DNA from: Nepenthes gracilis
Lineage: Eukaryota > Streptophyta > Magnoliopsida > Caryophyllales > Nepenthaceae
Length of the DNA: 64,000 bases
Assembly: GCA_033239525.1 (NCBI GenBank)
Contig: BSYO01000026.1
Location: 62,001-126,000, forward strand
Reading direction: 5' to 3'
Below the pieces are notes generated by a model that worked only from the letters and a program-made list of their open reading frames with translations, did no database searches and was not told where the DNA came from. Position numbers and translations under genes: made by a program. Shown here piece by piece: positions 60,500 to 64,000 of the stretch (its first letter is position 1; each line of letters begins with the position of its first letter).

Positions 60500-60818
60500 A
60501 ATCAGGAAGACTTGACGGACCCGCTTCCTCAGGGAAATTCTTCAGGCGGGATGCCTCTTCTATCCCGACATTCCCTGGATGGAGGACGCCCTCAGGGAAG
60601 TGAGGAGCCGCCAAGGAGACGATCCTGCAACACAAGCGGATGCCGTCCCAATATCGAGCCTCCAACTTCAGCCGCGGGGAGATCCAACCATGTCTCCGAC
60701 TGCCGGGGTGACGCGGGCCTCCGAGGCGACAAGTAGAGATTACCTTCCTTAGGCAGCGCCCATTCTCCTTTAGAGATGCGAACCAGGCCCTTTGCATGGG
60801 CCGGAGGATGACGGACAT
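60500..60818 (-). pseudogene. antisense gene (aORF) exon 2 remnant of element C
   Basis: On the minus strand, ASLKENGRCLRKVISTCRL and then YWDGIRLCCRIVSLAAPHF and IEEASRLKNFPEEAGPSS. They match AILKQENERLRGNL, FWDGICLYRRIVSVTALGV and IEDSSRLIDFPDRIGPLSS of the element A aORF. The coiled-coil end of the aORF is therefore present here. Upstream of it (higher coordinates) the sequence turns into the mosaic. Confidence 0.6.
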
Positions 60819-60919
60819 GCCAAAAAGGGTTGATCATCTGAGAGCCCGAAGGAGCAATGTAAAAGCACTTCCAAAGCATGTAACCCAAAAGGAAGGACAG
60901 ATAGAAACAGGCCTTGAGC

Positions 60920-62600
60920 CGCGCTAGAACGCCCGTTCGGCGAAAGAGCGGAGGAACCTTCTCCGTCTGGAGGAGGGTTCGAAGGCTGGCGCCGTAGGAA
61001 TCGGGGCTCTTGCTAGAGGAAGAGGTGAAGAGGCTCTTGGACCGGGAGGCCTTCCTCCCGGCCAGGCTCCACAAGGATCGCCGCACCCACAGTCCCCCCC
61101 CGCCTCCGTCTGCACAACGCAAACGCTCCTCCGGCCTCGAGAACGTAACATCATCCGTCACATTCATAAATAAGCGGGTAGATTCCTGGGTAGAGACTCC
61201 GGCACGTGTGTGAGCGACTAGTCCCGCGACCGAGCAAGGCCTACCCCAAAGACTGACTTCATTCGCCCCGGACCTCCTCAAAGAATTGACCTTTAACCTC
61301 GTGGACATCCTCATCCGCCGACGACGACTCCAAGAACGAGCTTCTTTCCCCTCCCGCCTCGGGTGGATGCATCTCCAGATCCTTACTCCGGGTATCGCCC
61401 AACCCGCGGGAGATCCCCACGGATGGAACGTGACGGAGGTGAGGTAGTAGCCCCAATCGAGAACTTCGCCTCGTTCGTTGACGCCTCTAGGAGGGTCACT
61501 GGAGTATTGTTCGAAGATGATGCCATTTGGTCTCAAAAAGCGCCTTCCACTTCACCGACCTACACAAAGCGCCTTGCGACATCGACACAAAAATGTCCGA
61601 AGCTCATTAAAAGTGCAACAGAAGGAGGGCAAAATGGTGCTAGGTGGGACGCATTTCGCCATCGACTCTGACATGCTTATCAGAAGTGTGCAAATCGCGA
61701 TAGCGAAGCCCCGCGTGGTGCTCGACCTAGATGAGACTGGGGGCGCTGGTTTATCCCTCCGAGCACGTAAATCCAATCGCGGGGAAGGACTATGAGGGCA
61801 GCAATGTTCCCAAGAAACAAGACGGAAGAACACCATGACGCGCGGAGTGAGCCTGGGAAGAAGAAGTTCTTATTGCCTTCGAAAATCGTGTCGCAGAGAA
61901 GAAATCGCGTAAGAGAGGCGCTCAATTGGTTTAAATAGGCAACGCCAAGCCAAAAGCCAATCTAGAGAAGATCAATGCCATAAAGGCGATGGGACACGTG
62001 GTGGCTTGAACCCAGACCGCAGATCCGAATCGCTCGCAATGATGGCTAGACGCCAGATAAAGAAGTCAGTGGCCAGGCCAAGATTAATAAAGGGCTCTCT
62101 CGGAGAAGTTCACTAGCAAGACGGAAAATGCAACCAAGAAGCAAGAAATAGCAAAACAAAAACGGGCAAAATACTTTTGTTATTCAAATTTTGTTACACC
62201 GGTTACAAAGAAAAGAGAAGAGCACCAAATCAAGCGGCTAATGGTCCAAGTGGAGTGAAGAATTTGGACATGGTAATCCACCAAGCCTTCATGAGTTCTC
62301 GAGGGGTCAAGGGTCTTAAGACCCACGCGGAACCTCCTCCAACGAGGCCGCTCGACAAAGCCTAAAGGCGTTGAAATAAGTCCGCTCCAAGGGATTTAGA
62401 TCTCTACCTCTTCTCGCCCCGACAGCCACATCGTGTCGGCCCTAAGTCTCGGTGCTAGTTGCGGGCACGGCGGCGGATCCACATCGACATCGAGCAAGGC
62501 GAGTGATCCCGCCTCCGCCCGCAGCCTGCCGAGTCTCATGTCGCGTGAGCCCGCTCTCCTTCATCTTTGAAAGATGGCACCAACTGCACGTGTGGCCCCT
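60920..62600. other. mosaic region: polymerase fragments interleaved with other sequence
   Basis: Short blocks match the element's own RT/RNase H (56523-57500) in the same order and strand, separated by unrelated bases. Pairs include 60930/56530 (CGCCCGTTCGGC), 61020/56588 (GAAGAGGCTCTTGGAC), 61510/56894 (AAGATGATGCCATTTGGTCT), 61728/57040 (GACCTAGATGAGACT) and 62254/57328 (CAAGTGGAGTGAAGAAT). A TATA-like aORF promoter string (61930-61937) sits inside. No gene is callable. Confidence 0.65.
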
Positions 62601-63958
62601 TGCCTCCATCCGGCCTAAGCGCTTTCTAAGTGTGCAACGGCCACTCCATTTCGCACTCGCCGCCGACGCGTGACCCTCCGGTCTTGAGGTGCTCCCCGAC
62701 TCTAAGAAGGACCAAGAACGGCTGAGCGAGCCTCCCCGAGGTGCGCCTCAAGACGCGGAGCATGAGAGTCAAGAACCCGTGGAAGAGCATTTGAGTCGCT
62801 AGAGGTATCCTCCATGGATTTGCAAGAAGAAAATACGTACAAGAAGAGCGAGCCACCAATGAAGCAAATGCAAAGGAGTGCCTCGCTTTGAACGAAAGAG
62901 TTTAAATAGGCAGTTTTCTCCAAGAGGCGGCAACTCCAAGAGAAGCATTAAGGCATGGCCACGAAGATTCTCCACGTGGGAGGCTCCTGAGATCTCGTTC
63001 CAAACGAAGCGACGCCTCCCGGCCGCACAGATTAACAACGCCACCCCAAGAGACGTGACAATGACATTAAACCCTCAAGCTCTCACATAGTAACACGTGG
63101 ATCCTCAGGGCAAAACGCCCAACAACAGAAAATGCACACGAAGACAAGATGAAAATGAGGGCAAAAAGAGGCTACTTATCTACGACGATAAAGCTGTGAG
63201 AAAGACGAAAGAAGACTACGGTGAGAAGCCCAGATGCTCCCCACCATGCCCATGAGCTCAGCGAACGTGATCTACATGAGATCCTCACCGAAGAAGTGAC
63301 AGCCGGGTCCGAGCGCATCGGTTTGAGGCGAGCATCCTCGGGTGGAAGTTGCAAGAGTCCAATGCACTTGGCGAAGCACCGAGGTCGAAGGCACGAAACT
63401 GGGTGAGAAACCCCGCTTCGACAAAAGGTGGCGTGGCCCGGCGACCGCTGGGAGATCCTCGCGAAAGGATGTGAAGGTACCCGCAGGGATCCTCCAAGGA
63501 GTGGGCCCCAGCCACAACATGGAAAGGAGCGCCGGCGAGCAGTAACGGCCGAGGCGTTAGCAAAGAAGGCAAGTGGCAGGACGAGGATTACAATGGTCTC
63601 CACCAAGAGCTTGAAGGATTGATTTGGACCATCCCCATGCGGAGAGAAATCTTCTCATTGCCTTCGGTTGGCCTGCTAAGGGATGGTCGAATACCCCTAT
63701 TTACGGGCAATGGCAAGCCATCCTCTCACCCAAAGGTAACACGGTATGCAAAGAACGTCTTTCGAAGCCCACTGAGACCGCTGGTCGACGCAAACCAAGG
63801 CGCGCAAATCTCGCCTCTCGCGAAGTGACGGGTCATGGCGGCGCTGAAAAGTTGCCTTGGCTCTGTGGGAAAACTCAAGACGACAAAAGGTGGCGGGCAC
63901 GAGGAAGGAAGCGTAAGTGGAGGGGGGACATGCCAGGCCCGACCACTGGCCGACCCAG
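62601..63958. other. 3' region of element C with antisense-promoter-like sequence
   Basis: TTTAAATAGGC at 62901 matches the aORF promoter string of elements L and A (read on the other strand). On the minus strand an ORF piece near 62820 (MEDTSSDSNALPRVLDSHAP) could be an aORF start, but I cannot align it. Possible weak, short matches to the integrase occur around 63350 and 63640-63750. No reliable gene. Confidence 0.35.
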
Positions 63959-63972
63959 GCATGGGGGGCTAG
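63959..63972 (+). other. polypurine tract of element C
   Basis: GCATGGGGGGCTAG directly before the 3' LTR. It is the plus-strand primer site and differs by one base from element B. Confidence 0.8.
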
Positions 63973-64000
63973 TGTTGGGTCCCACGTCCTGGCCCATGAA
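63973..64000 (+). mobile_element. start of the 3' LTR of element C
   Basis: TGTTGGGTCCCACGTCCTGG..., 28 bases to the window end. Matches the first bases of the 5' LTR (52014) and the solo LTR (44696). Confidence 0.85.

Larger units (their letters stand above)
52014..64000 (+). mobile_element. Tat-lineage Ty3/gypsy element C, 3' LTR leaves the window
   Basis: A 5' LTR, duplicated gag, protease, RT, RNase H, aRNH, integrase, tandem repeats, an antisense-gene region, a polypurine tract and the first 28 bases of the 3' LTR can be followed. The 3' end of the 5' LTR and the primer-binding site are missing. All ORFs are broken, often by single-base deletions. The 3' region is unusually long and mosaic (see 60920-62600). 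The left flank is TA-rich (ATATA before the LTR). Confidence 0.88.

Noticed and set aside
60592..61536. 314-codon minus-strand ORF
   Set aside because: It crosses the aORF tail and the mosaic region. Only the tail matches a known relative, so the long frame is probably fortuitous or an artefact.

Overview
This window is nuclear DNA from a flowering plant, species not determined. The evidence is three-fold. There is one intact nuclear-type P-class pentatricopeptide repeat (PPR) gene, which I recognise as the counterpart of Arabidopsis At4g19890. There are plant-specific Tat-lineage Ty3/gypsy retrotransposons with a second, archaeal-type RNase H. There is also a TRIM element with an initiator-Met-tRNA-like primer site. 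Apart from the PPR gene, I found no intact host gene. The rest is transposon-derived or AT-rich intergenic DNA.

Layout. 1-5753 is the 3' part of a plus-strand Tat element (L): two tandem, decayed copies of its antisense gene, a polypurine tract and the 3' LTR. 5754-17309 is AT-rich DNA. It holds minus-strand remnants of an old chromovirus-like gypsy element, an acidic ORF between two direct repeats, and a duplicated ~1.43-kb unit whose second copy carries a complete TRIM with a perfect target-site duplication (TSD). 17310-~27130 is plus-strand Tat element A, which has no 3' LTR. ~27131-32221 is AT-rich, with a 263-bp tandem duplication. 32227-43268 is a complete minus-strand Tat element (B): two ~1.2-kb LTRs, TSD GTATA, primer site and polypurine tract. 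43274-44695 contains a decayed minisatellite. 44696-45690 is a solo LTR. 47730-49880 is the PPR gene. 52014-64000 is plus-strand Tat element C, of the same LTR family as the solo LTR; its 3' LTR begins at 63973 and leaves the window.

How it fits together. Each Tat element encodes, or once encoded, gag, protease, reverse transcriptase, RNase H, archaeal-type RNase H and integrase on its sense strand. These are followed by short tandem repeats and then an antisense gene (aORF) running towards the polymerase genes. All sense ORFs here are broken by stops or frameshifts, so no element looks autonomous. The aORF is the most interesting recurring structure. It has a TATA-like box upstream, a Transposase_28-type first exon, a short GT-AG intron in phase 0 and a coiled-coil second exon, and this layout is visible in three separate copies. 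The 3' part of element C (60.9-62.6 kb) looks like an interleaved mosaic of polymerase and antisense-gene sequence, which may be an assembly consensus artefact.
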